DNA of 64,000 bases from Liolophura sinensis. Taxonomy: Eukaryota; Mollusca; Polyplacophora; Chitonida; Chitonidae. Numbering within the stretch: position 1 is the first letter of the stretch; each line of letters begins with the position of its first letter. Below are positions 1 to 9,510 of this stretch, piece by piece. The DNA is taken from the NCBI RefSeq assembly GCF_032854445.1, contig NW_027017953.1:1180501-1244500 (forward strand), written 5' to 3'. Made by a program: the position numbers and the translations under genes. The notes below the pieces were generated by a model. It did no database searches and was not told the DNA's origin. It worked only from the letters and a program-made list of their open reading frames with translations.

Positions 1-451
1 ATTTGATTTTAGAGACAAAACTACATTGGCTGGGTTGACCAGTGTAAGAGCTTCACAAAAAGTACAATTTTGTCAGACTACACAGAATAATATCTTCAGA
101 ATATGCTTGAATAAACACCTTGCAAACTTGCGAAAGGTTGCAGTATGTGTATTTCATTCTCAATCGTGATGAGATTTATGAGGATGAATTCCAATCCATA
201 TATCACCAGCTGCAAATGGATTGCTTAAATCCTTCAAAAACAGGCAGCGAATACACCACAACCCCTGACCTCTAAATGATGGTATTTACTTCCTGACAGG
301 CCAACATAGGTACGACAGTTTATCACCTGGAGATGAAGTCTTCACGGTAACTCATTGTGTCGGCAGTTTATCTTCCTTTTACAATATGCTGGAATTTATG
401 TTACCGTAGCCAAAATTCTTCCAAAATAGAGGGCCAATCCTAGGTCTTGTC
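1..451. other. No gene seen
   Basis: AT-rich sequence with no convincing exon, RNA gene or repeat on either strand. Confidence 0.5.
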
Positions 452-735
452 AACACCTAGAACCTTAAAGAGAAGTTGTAACTTCCTCGCTAACTTAAGG
501 GGATAGTGCAACCATTGGTTGACCCGTATCAGTATAATGGCTCAGGTGGGGCAGCTTACTTCATTTCGGTAAGTTGTTTCAGTGAAGCTGCATTGGTAAA
601 AGAACGGTGGAAGTCCGCCCTGCAAACAAGAGGGTACATTACACGTACATACACTCTAAGTACTCCTTCGTCGCCTTGTGACTGAAAGATTGCTAAGTTT
701 GACATCAAACCAAAATCACTTAAAACGATAGCGCG
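452..735 (+). mobile_element. SINE family B, 5'-truncated copy
   Basis: Matches the fuller copy at 14448-14792 over most of its length: the motif around AAGTTGTAACTTCCTCGCT, then GGGGATAGTGCAAC, GGTTGACCC, ATAATGGCTC, AAAAGAACGGTGGAA and TCCGCCCTGCA occur in the same order and spacing. The tRNA-like head present at 14448 is missing here, as expected of a 5'-truncated retroposon. Confidence 0.7.
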
Positions 736-1029
736 GGCGTCACATAGCCTGTCTACAAAACGCTCCACCACAGTCAGAATCAACAGTCTCTTATAAACTC
801 ATTTTATGCTGTCCAAAGAATTCGTTATATTCTATCGCGGCTGTTTAATACAGGTTTACAGATTCATTTCAGCTGGTGGGCAGTCTGAGTTCACCAATAT
901 GCCTCTGGACAAGTGGTCTCTATCGAACGTTGAACAGTGCCTCATTGTCTCCAAGGCCACACAAGCAGCCAGAGCGCAGGAATGAAAAATATTTTCAAAA
1001 TTCAAAGGTCCATCAAGGACAAGGGGACA

Positions 1030-1312
1030 TCCGTGGCCTAGTGCTTTTGCATCCTAGCGTAGCACAAAGGGCCCAGGACCCTTGCAATCAATTTATATGA
1101 TTGCTATGCCTTCAAGTCCAGCTCATATATACTGGCTTCCTCCCTGGTCGTACTTGGGAAGGTCTGCCATCAATCTACGGATGGTCGTGGGTTTTCCTCG
1201 GTTAAGCCCCATTTTCTCCCACCATAATGATTCTATTAAGTAATATTATAATAATGGTATACTGGAGTACCGCTTAATGCTCCAATCAAGTAAATAAATA
1301 AACAAATAATCA
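1030..1312 (+). mobile_element. SINE family A (tRNA-derived), divergent copy
   Basis: Shows the order of the family A consensus: a CCGTGGCCTAG head, a box B-like TTCAAGTCCAGCTC, GGGAAGGTCTGCCA, GGATGGTCGTGGG, CTCCCACCATAATG and an AAATAAATAAAC tail. Compare the near full-length copy at 57655-57930. The middle is diverged and the usual GGCGTAAAACACC near the tail is degraded. Confidence 0.75.
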
Positions 1313-2144
1313 TCATGGACACATGTACAATGACGTTCCACTCATCTCTATACATGTAACTTTATGACGGAACAATTGGCTACTCACTGGGCACTAGCAC
1401 TCTCAATATTATTCACATACGATTCATGAAATGCTGATATCTTGGCAAAGGTGTATACAGTGCCTGTAGAATATAACATCTTCTTACCAATTAATGATGG
1501 CAAAATAAAGGGCCCAAATATGGAGTTACAGTGATGTCTATGTATACTGTATATGTTATCCCGACCTTTCCACGCATTTGTTTTGGGTTATCCTGGGAAA
1601 ATAATATATAAGCAACACATACATAGATATATTTATACATATATCCCATACAACGGGCACAAAACATACCATTCTCAGATTTCTGGCCCGCTTACTGTTT
1701 TTGTGACCGTTTAAACACAAAGCTATTAGCTGGTGCACAAATAATTCCATGTCATAACGGGATATATAATGCTAGGAGCTGTTTATGGACCTCAATATAT
1801 CCCCGCCACCCACGTCCGTCCGTTTTGTCAGATCGGAGCAACTTTCAGAACTTTTTTGAAAACAGTTCACCGTTTTGGTTGGAAACTTAGTTTCACTTGG
1901 GCGAGTTACAGATCAAGGTCGAGTTTTTGTAATTTTCGTCAAATCTGGATAAAAGTATGGCCGTTTTTTTCTGTTTTATACTTAACACATTGTTCCAGAC
2001 CGTTTGAAAATTTCTATATTGAAAATTAGCACATTGCTTCATTAAGACAAATTACAGGCTAAGGCCGAGTACGGAGTCGTTTCGTCCATTTTCGACAAAA
2101 TTCTGGTCATTTCTGTTCTGTTGTAGACGTTGACATTTTTATTA
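1313..2144. other. No gene seen
   Basis: Short open frames only, without splice context or recognisable domains. Confidence 0.45.
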
Positions 2145-2146
2145 CT

Positions 2147-2440
2147 CTGACGTCTCAAACAGGTAGGAGACACAAACAGGTAGGAGACACATATTTTGCC
2201 AACGTCTCAAACAGGTAGGAAACACATATTGCCAACGTCTCAAACACGCAGGAGACGCATATTTTGCCAACGTCTCAAACAGGTAGGAGACACATATTGC
2301 CAACGTCTCAAACAGGTAGGAGACACAAACAGGTAGGAGACACATATTACCAACCACCCAGACAGGTAGGGAACACATATTGCCAGCGACTCAGACAGGT
2401 AGGGGGCACATACTGCCAAAGACTCAAACAGGTAGCGGAC
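2147..2440. repeat. Minisatellite, about 33 bp unit
   Basis: Roughly nine irregular copies built from CGTCTCAAACAGGTAGGAGA followed by CACATATTGCCAA. Some copies carry an inserted extra AAACAGGTAGGAGACAC. Open frames on both strands across it are by-products of the repeat. Confidence 0.9.
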
Positions 2441-3505
2441 ACATGTTGCCACAGCAATATTTCCAGAATGCTTGCTACATGTATATTCAAGATTCGGCCC
2501 CTGTTGTTAAAAGTACATGCTCAGAAACTCCGTACTTGTGACCTATCCCATGCTAGGCCTGCCTATACCAATTGAAGAATTATCCAAGAAGTCAGTTTAG
2601 AGGATGAAGATATCAAGGAAATCAGCCTAGCCTCTAGGCATGTCTATTTATAGCGCTGTGACATTTCAGGAGGTCTACATTTCAGTGCGCATGCTCAGTT
2701 TCCCTCCAGCGCTAAAGTACAGACGAGTTACGACTTTGACATTCAGTATCTAAAGCTTATTTTTAGCTTCAGGCACTTTTATGACGAGACTGTTTAAATA
2801 AACGACTTAGTTCCCGTAAGGTCACATAGTTACAGAATACGCTGACCTCTCTTCTTTAATACACAAGCCTTCATTTAGAGCCGAAAAGGAAATGTCCATG
2901 GTTTCATTATGCTTACTAGAAGCTCCTGAGCCGCCCAGGGAGCTGAATGGGTGCTGGTTGGGTGGAGTGTGTTGATGAGGGGTGGTAAGGTGGGGTGAAG
3001 TCGGGGTTATATAAGAATGTGTTGTCAGTTATTTTATTGCACCTTGAATTAACAGACTTAAATGCGATTTGAGGCAAATTTTCTCCTCGTGTATCTTTGC
3101 GTAAATGACGTGTACCGGCTTGCGGCTTACAGTATCCCTACTGAGACTCGGTGAGGACTGGTTTTGTCACGATGCTGTAAAAACTACACATTGGGAAATG
3201 GAGATCGAAAAGCTATCAGGTCTTTTGCGTCGAGAAGATTCTTATTTATATATACTTGAAATTAAAGGACGAATTCGATATATTTACGTAGTATTTGTTC
3301 TTAGCTATTGTGCTATAGGCTGGGAAATTTTTCTTGTCAAGTATCCTTGAAGGTATTAAAAATTGTTTAATTGTCCTTGCTTTTTTGTAAATGACCAGTC
3401 TTGTAGTATACGTATATAACTGTTGGATCGGCAGTTGATACTGTGGAAAAGGGCCTCGTGATCATTGACTTAATAAATAAAAACATCATATTTTAATGGT
3501 TTTAT
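2441..3505. other. No gene seen
   Basis: No exon or repeat that I can support; one 81-codon open frame at 3105-3350 has no recognisable features. Confidence 0.4.
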
Positions 3506-3507
3506 CG

Positions 3508-3888
3508 TACCCGTGTATGTGATATGATAATGGGCTTATTGCATATCCGTGTATGTGATATGATAATGGGCTTATTGCATATCCGTGTATGTGATATGAT
3601 AATGGGCTTATTGCGTACAAGTGTATGTGATATGATAATGGGCTTATTGCGTACAAGTGTATGTGATATGATATTGGTCTTATTGCATATCCGTGTATGT
3701 GATATGATAATGGGCTTATTGCGTATCCGTGTATGTGATATGATAATGGGCTTATTGCGTACAAGTGTATGTGATATGATATTGGTCTTATTGCATATCC
3801 GTGTATGTGATATGATAATGGGCTTATTGCATATCCGTGTATGTGATATGATAATGAGCTTATTGTGTATCCGTGTATATGATATGAC
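3508..3888. repeat. Minisatellite, 36 bp unit
   Basis: About ten copies of GTGTATGTGATATGATAATG plus GGCTTATTGCATATCC. Two variants alternate (CATATCC or CGTACAA at the end, and ATAATGGGC or ATATTGGTC inside). Because 36 is a multiple of three, both strands stay open. Confidence 0.95.
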
Positions 3889-4032
3889 TATTTTTTCTAT
3901 TGTGTCGCAACACGATGTTGCTATTGTAGTTTGAGTGCGATACCGTTTTACTCATCTTTCTCGGTGCATACCTTCAACCGTAAAATCATGACTGGATGGA
4001 AATTAGCTACAGAATTATGGTTATTGTGGTTG

Positions 4033-4037
4033 GCAAT
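4033..4037. repeat. Target site duplication, left copy (GCAAT)
   Basis: GCAAT directly abuts the left LTR and is repeated exactly at 7359-7363 beyond the right LTR. A 5-bp duplication is usual for Ty3/gypsy integration. Confidence 0.8.
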
Positions 4038-4190
4038 TGTAATACAGTCACACAAGGCTTCGTGTGTAAAAGGCACAGTGAAGTTTATAATGACAGTGAA
4101 CATCGATCAAGCGTCGTGCTCTATGAGCGCAGTCATTACATGTGCACATTAACTGTTGTGGCGCTATACGCGCTTATACACGATGTTACA
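4038..4190 (-). repeat. 3' LTR of the gypsy-type element
   Basis: 153 bp; shares GTAAAAGGC, CAGTGAAGTTT, GACAGTGAACATCGATC and CTGTTGTGG with the copy at 7207-7358. Termini are TGTAA and TTACA. This is the downstream LTR in the element's own orientation. Confidence 0.85.
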
Positions 4191-4491
4191 ATTCTCTTAA
4201 TTCCATTGAATCCGGTCTTGGTGTCAACGACAGATTCATCCGTCTGGTCGTGTTCTTTTCTGCACAATTGCTGGTATCCATTTCTTCCCTCTGCCATAAT
4301 TGTGAACACAGACCATGTTGTTTTCCAATATAGTGCGACTTTTCGCATGTCGATCATGGTATGTCCTCTGCTACTATTGCTTATGAGTCATCGATTTATC
4401 AACATTTCAGCACGTGACAAGCTTGTTGCCTGTGGAGTGATTCTAGACTGAAAAATTAACGGATTCAGTTTGTCCTGAAGGGAACCATCTT

Positions 4492-4866
4492 TTATCTCGG
4501 CCATAATCCGAGATATAATCTTATCTCGGCAAAGGACTGTTGTAGTTTCTCAATGGTCGATCTACTAGTCGATCCATTGATTGTCAAGATTTCCAGCCAT
4601 GTTGTATAGGAATCTATTGCTAGGAGAAAATGTTTTCCCATGTATGGTCCCCCATAATCGATGTGAATTCTGGACCGAGGTCGACCTGGACTTTCCCATG
4701 GGTGGAATGGTGCTTCCTGTAGTGTACGCTCATATGGTTGACACTCTGTACAACTGCAGACTTTGTTTTCAAGTTCATTGTCCATATTGGGCCACCACAC
4801 ATCGCTTCTGGCAAGGTTTTTTATACGAGAAATCCCTGGATGAGTTACATGAAGTTGCTGTATCAC
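4492..4866 (-). pseudogene. Integrase fragment of the gypsy-type element
   Basis: The translated minus strand shows the N-terminal zinc-binding region (a THPGISRIK segment, VWWPNMD, then CSCTECQ) followed by the start of the catalytic core (RIHIDYGGP and AIDSYTTWLE). These match the layout of Ty3/gypsy integrases, including the first catalytic Asp in the HIDYGGP segment. The frame ends soon afterwards, before the second Asp and the Glu of the DDE triad, and no chromodomain or C-terminal region is seen before the 3' LTR. It is therefore a broken copy without activity. Confidence 0.85.
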
Positions 4867-4985
4867 CTGTTGACATCCCTGTGGAGGTACAATGACATGT
4901 GCTCAACACAGAAGACAACCATTGTGTACATGGAGTTGTGTCCGTCTTGTGAAAAACGGTTGCAAGTTTGCTTCCTGGCATTTAT

Positions 4986-5960
4986 CTAGCCAACCCTGAA
5001 GAACAGATTTGAGTTCTCTGGACAACGCTGAGACCATGGTTTGACTTGTTTTGGGCTTACAGGTCCATGAATGTCCAGATGTCCCATGAGTAAAATGTTC
5101 TGTCCTGGGATTGGTGGATTTTTACCGCCTGATGAATCAGGACATGGCAAACGACTTAAAGCATCTGCGTTTGCATTTGACTCACCAGATTTGAAGACCA
5201 ACTCATAGTCCTAGGCTGACAAGGTCAATACCCATAGCTGAATATGTGCTGCTGTCATAGCTGGTATTCCCTTGGTTTCTTTCAACAGTCCAAGTAATGG
5301 TTTGTGGTCACTCATTATGGTAAAATGTCGCCCATAAAGAAATTGATGATTCATGAGTGTGCGCAACATGAAGCCAATGGGTCACTCTGTTCCGTCCGCC
5401 ATTTTGTGAGAGAGCATTGCCCCAATTTCTTATGGTGACGCATCACAGCCCAATACCAAGGGTTGCTTGGGTCGAAGTGGACTAACACATCTGAAGACTA
5501 TGACAATCCTTTTAACTTAAGGATTTTCCATCGTTCTCTGGAAAATTAGAACTGCACTGGGCATCCTATATGGTAGTCGGTTATACTGAAATAACCCCTG
5601 AGTGTTAATTGTGCTGAATAAAGATTATTTAGAATCTTCGTCCGGTAACATCTGTTGGTAGCCTCGAGAGAGGTTTAACTTTGTAAACTGTAGCATACAA
5701 ATCTTTAGCGCTAGGAATTGGATAGCCGTCCAATTTGGAAACTAGATTAACTGTTTGTTTTTAGTTTCCACATATGGGGATAGATTTGTCTCTCTTCATT
5801 ACTGGTACTACTATTGCCTCTTCTGACTGAAATCTGTACAATTCCAGATCAGTTTTCTCAAGTAAGACATACGGTAGTGGTCTTGGTCTGAAGAAGTTAG
5901 GCTAAGCATTTTTCTCCACAGTTATCTTGGCCTTAACTCTCTTAAAGGTGCCTAATCCCT
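4986..5960 (-). pseudogene. Reverse transcriptase / RNase H remnants
   Basis: On the minus strand, in several frames, traces of the polymerase and RNase H occur in the correct order. The RNase H end is the clearest: a SDHKPLLGLL segment near 5295-5325 and NANADALSRLP near 5140-5180, both typical of gypsy-group elements just before the integrase. Further upstream are short polymerase-like stretches interrupted by stop codons; the active-site YxDD box was not found, so the region has probably suffered a deletion. No intact enzyme is encoded. Confidence 0.75.
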
Positions 5961-6129
5961 CTTTGAAGAGGTCAGGATACTTGTCCAACACAGTTCCTGC
6001 TGTAACTGATTTTTTATTTATTTCAGAAATGTCTCTCCAGTTCAATCTGATTTGACTTAACCAGTCTTTGCCTAGCACGTTGGAACTGTTGCCTTTAGTG
6101 ACAACTGCTATAAGGTTAGCGGATTGTCC

Positions 6130-6715
6130 ATTGTATGATACCTAGACCACAACTGTACCTAATACTGGAATTTCCTCCCCTGTGTATATCCTGAGTTTAA
6201 CTTTGGATTTCTGGAGTGTCCCAGTTTTCAGCTGGTTGTATGTCTTTTCATCCAGCACAGTAAATGATGATCCAGTGTCTGATATGGTTTCTTGTTCCAA
6301 TCGCGCTGAAGGCTTAACACTGTATAGACGTCCTCGTCTTCCCCGACAGATTTGGCCTCGCGTTTTACAAGATTGGCTTGCTGTGGTTTTCGACGGCATT
6401 TATTTTTGTTATGGTCTGACGGCTTTGAGTGACTTTGTTTCGCTTGACCAGGATTATTACCACGTTGCTGTTTGTTCCAAACAGGTCTTGTCAATGTGTC
6501 CCCATTTCTAACAAAAAACACACGTTGAATGGGTATGGCGACGTGTAGATGGCCATTACCACCGTGTTGTTTGTTCCAAACAGACCTGGTCAATGTGTCC
6601 CCTTTTCTGACAGAAACCACAGGTTGAATGGATGTTACGACATGTAGATGGCTCGTGATTTCCCGTACAGCGAGAGCATACTGTAAACGAAGTTTTACTT
6701 GTTTTAGCCGGAATT
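6130..6715 (-). pseudogene. Gag zinc knuckles and protease remnant
   Basis: The minus strand carries two cysteine-histidine knuckles near 6600-6680, one of CX2CX3HX4C form and one of CX2CX4HX4C form. A second copy of the latter lies in a tandemly duplicated segment (6455-6625) and contains a stop. Downstream, at about 6271-6279, is a DTGSS aspartic protease motif followed by FTVLDEKTYNQL, as in retropepsins of Ty3/gypsy elements. The reading frame changes between the knuckles and the protease, so the Gag-Pol reading is broken. Confidence 0.75.
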
Positions 6716-7185
6716 TTATTGACTTTTGTTTATTTTACAGGTTGTGTGGATTGCTGAGTGTGTTGGAGGTCCTATGTATCTTCTTTCCCTCTACATGTCA
6801 GCCTGTCTCTTAACATATCATCATATGTTTAGAAAGTCGACGTAATTCAGACACAAACACAGCAACTGACTTGCCCGTGGCCCTTACTCGACTGTTGAAT
6901 TTGCATCTCTGAACATGCGCTGATGGCGAGGGATCGTGGTGATCACCGGTTCGTTAAACGTTTTTGCGCCAGGGTTTTCATGTGCAACTAAATTCCTTAT
7001 GAGTTTATAAGTCCTCCCTCCACAAATACTGAGTAGAATTGAGCGCTTTTTCATCTTCAGTGTCATTAGCAGTGAGGTAATGTTCTAATCGTTTAATGTA
7101 TGCAGTCCAACTGCCGCTCACCTTTTCATCGAATTCCTCGATTTTGGCGTGCGAAGCCATCGATAGTATAACCTATACCACAGAT

Positions 7186-7202
7186 CCCATCCTCGTCGCC
7201 AA
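7186..7202 (-). other. Putative primer binding site
   Basis: On the minus strand, four or five bases after the 5' LTR end, the sequence TGGCGACGAGGATGGGA begins. The leading TGG is complementary to a tRNA CCA end, the expected position and form of a retroelement primer site. The donor tRNA was not identified. Confidence 0.55.
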
Positions 7203-7206
7203 AATA

Positions 7207-7358
7207 TGTAAGAAAGGAACACGAAGCTTCGTATGTAAAAGGCGCAGTGAAGTTTGTATTGACAGTGAACATCGATCGACCATAGTGCTATATGAACGCA
7301 GCCATTACAGGTGCACATAACTGTTGTGGTGCTATACACACTTGTACACGATATTACA
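7207..7358 (-). repeat. 5' LTR of the gypsy-type element
   Basis: 152 bp partner of 4038-4190, with the same TGTAA/TTACA ends and abutted by GCAAT at 7359-7363. It would contain the element's promoter; no clear TATA box was identified. Confidence 0.85.
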
Positions 7359-7363
7359 GCAAT
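7359..7363. repeat. Target site duplication, right copy (GCAAT)
   Basis: Exact match to 4033-4037. Confidence 0.8.
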
Positions 7364-7439
7364 AATTATCTCAACTGGACAGCCAGCTTATTTATGGCTT
7401 ATTGTATTGTGTGGTAACGTGTATTTGGGACGCATGATT

Positions 7440-7702
7440 AACGTCATTTATTTATATGATTGCTGCTTTACGCCATACCCAAGAGTATATTTCACAACGG
7501 CAGCCATCATTATGGTCGAAGGAAGCCGGGAAGGGAACCTCATGACCATCCAAATATTGCTGACAGACCTTCACTCGTACAAACGGAGAGGAAGCCGACT
7601 TGACCTGGATCTGGTCAAGATCTGGTGGGCGGCCACATTGGTAACAGGCACCTATATCACTACGCTGTGCTAGCGCTCTGACAATTCGACCACGAAGGGC
7701 CT
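7440..7702 (-). mobile_element. SINE family A, near full-length
   Basis: Read on the plus strand it starts with the tail (ATTTATTTATATGATT), then CTTTACGCCATAC, CAAGAGTATATTTCAC, CATCATTATGG, TGACCATCC, GCTGACAGACCTTC, GGAGAGGAAGCC and ends in CGCTGTGCTAGCGC and GACCACGAAGG, the reversed tRNA-like head. It lies about 75 bp beyond the LTR element. Confidence 0.8.
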
Positions 7703-9087
7703 AGTCACGATGAACTTGGTCATGCATTAGTGGATGTGGATGGCTGGTGCTCGTTTTTCTCAGAACACAAGTTTATTTAACTGTCATGAGGACAATCTTC
7801 GTCCGCCCGATATTGTTTATGCCGCGAGCCGCTCAGTAGAGACCTCAGTGTCAATTTGACCCAGGCGTCTGTTAACCTTCATCACTGCCGGGCACACAAT
7901 CTGTTGTCTCTTGTACGTGGACGCTCCCTACAAAAAAAAAAAAAACCGCACGTGATGCCCTTAGACGTAACCCGGGGGTCGTCCAGATAAGCTGTTTTGG
8001 CATCACCCCAGGGGTGCTCAGAATACCGAGACCCGTGTGCATACCTTTGCAAGTGCGTAGTTACTGTCGTTAAAAAGTCCAGTAAAATACCACTATTGTA
8101 GTAGATTACTAATAATTACCGTATAAATCTATGGCAAGAGATGAACTCAGTCTAGATATTTCTGGCTACATGAGTAAATGCCAAGACAATTACACTAAAA
8201 GCATTTCCCAGTTGTGACCATGCCATTAATGCCAAATTTGCGTGCACAATTTTTGGAATATTTCGCTCTTCTTTGTGTCAATATAGCTGGCAAACACGAA
8301 GTCGATCGGATGATTGGATGTGGAAAAAATCCAAGGACAGATATAGGTACAGAGATTCCTTCTTTTACAGTGATTGAAACCTGGAAGAGTTCACTCATGC
8401 AGCGTCAATTATGTAGTCAAACAACAAGTAATCAGTCAGTGAATCAGTCAGTCGATCGTTAAGGAGTTGTGTTGCAACATTTATCAGTATCATGACATCT
8501 TTTCACTATAATGGTTTACTATCAATACCTTGTTTGATAATATTCAATCCGGAGGTAAAACATGGGAAGCCAGTTCTGTTTTTGCATCCGGAAACTTCGT
8601 ATTTGCGCATTTTTTTATCATTTGACATTGACAGAATTTGCTGACGTCGATTGGTTCAAATGACCGATTGTTGTTTAATCAAGAATATAGGACTGAAGTG
8701 ACGACTGTTAGTTTGATGGATGGACGAGACCAGAGTGTCGGAGTAAAATCTCATCCTTTGTGTATTCCGTGTTGGTCTCCAAGTTAAGTCATCTTCAGTG
8801 AACTTTACGAGCCTGAATTGTAAGCAATGGGCATTTTGACCGGTTAAAACCGACTACTATTTGATGGCAATTTTGAGGAAATGTAGCTGCTGATTTGTAC
8901 TCTAGTATCATTTATAAGAACAGATCCGGAACCTGGCTTGTTAGTAAATAGTGCATTATGTCTGGACGCAAAATGTCTACCGAGATTTTGTTTTCAGCAT
9001 ATACCTAAACAGAAAGAATACGATATATTAATCTAAATCATTCATTTTGACCATATTTACTGAGAGATGACATTTCTCTCTTTGCAG
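7703..9087. other. Upstream of first recognised SEA-gene exon; nothing certain
   Basis: Exon 9088-9510 begins in the middle of a codon behind a good acceptor, so an upstream exon with the signal peptide must exist. I could not find it here. A 14-A run occurs near 7930 and a short CAGTCAGT run near 8430. Confidence 0.4.
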
Positions 9088-9510
9088 GAATTGTGGTATC
9101 TGCTACAAGATCAGACATAATAGTTCCCAGGAGGGAAGACGGTAGTGTACATGTGGACGCTTATGGTGATAGTGCTGTTAGGGTCAAAAGACAAATTTCA
9201 GAAGGTGCGCCGACTGATGACAAGAAGCCTTTAGAGCCTCAGATTACCAGCAGCGGAGAGGCACCAACAGACGGGGCAATCACCGAGTTCCTGAACACCG
9301 AAAATGTCTCGCCCGAATCAGAGTCAGGGACCAACGAGACGACGTCTATAGCGACGCCTTGGTGGAACCGAGTAGACACGGAAACTGTGCCCTGTAACGC
9401 GGAGACGCACGAGGGATGTGACGTCACCAACTTCAAGCGCTGTTCTAAAGATGGCGTGTGCATGTGTCTGAAGGGTTACGCCTTAAATAGAGAGTATTCT
9501 CAATGTGTAG
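9088..9510 (+). CDS. SEA-gene exon: linker plus EGF-like module
   Basis: Acceptor TCTCTTTGCAG, donor GTATGT; enters with two bases completing a codon and leaves one base over. It encodes about 140 residues: IVVSATRSD start, a RVKRQ basic site (furin-like), an acidic Ser/Thr/Pro-containing stretch with a NETT glycosylation motif, then six cysteines in EGF spacing (CNAETHEGC ... CMCLKGYALN ... QCV). The module looks like the compact EGF-like domain often placed before SEA. There is no initiator Met suited to a secreted protein, so this is an internal exon. Confidence 0.85.

Larger units (their letters stand above)
4038..7358 (-). mobile_element. Decayed Ty3/gypsy-type LTR retrotransposon
   Basis: A complete insertion can be delimited: near-identical direct repeats of 153 and 152 bp, each starting TGTAA and ending TTACA, flanked by the 5-bp duplication GCAAT. 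The element reads on the minus strand. Just inside its 5' LTR is a primer-binding-site-like TGG motif; then come Gag zinc knuckles, a DTG protease motif, reverse transcriptase/RNase H traces and an integrase fragment. Total length is about 3.3 kb, shorter than the 4.5-6 kb usual for the group, so internal deletion is likely. Reading frames are interrupted by several stops and shifts. The LTR pair has diverged at a moderate number of positions, so the insertion is old. The gene order with the integrase last supports the Ty3/gypsy assignment. Confidence 0.88.
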
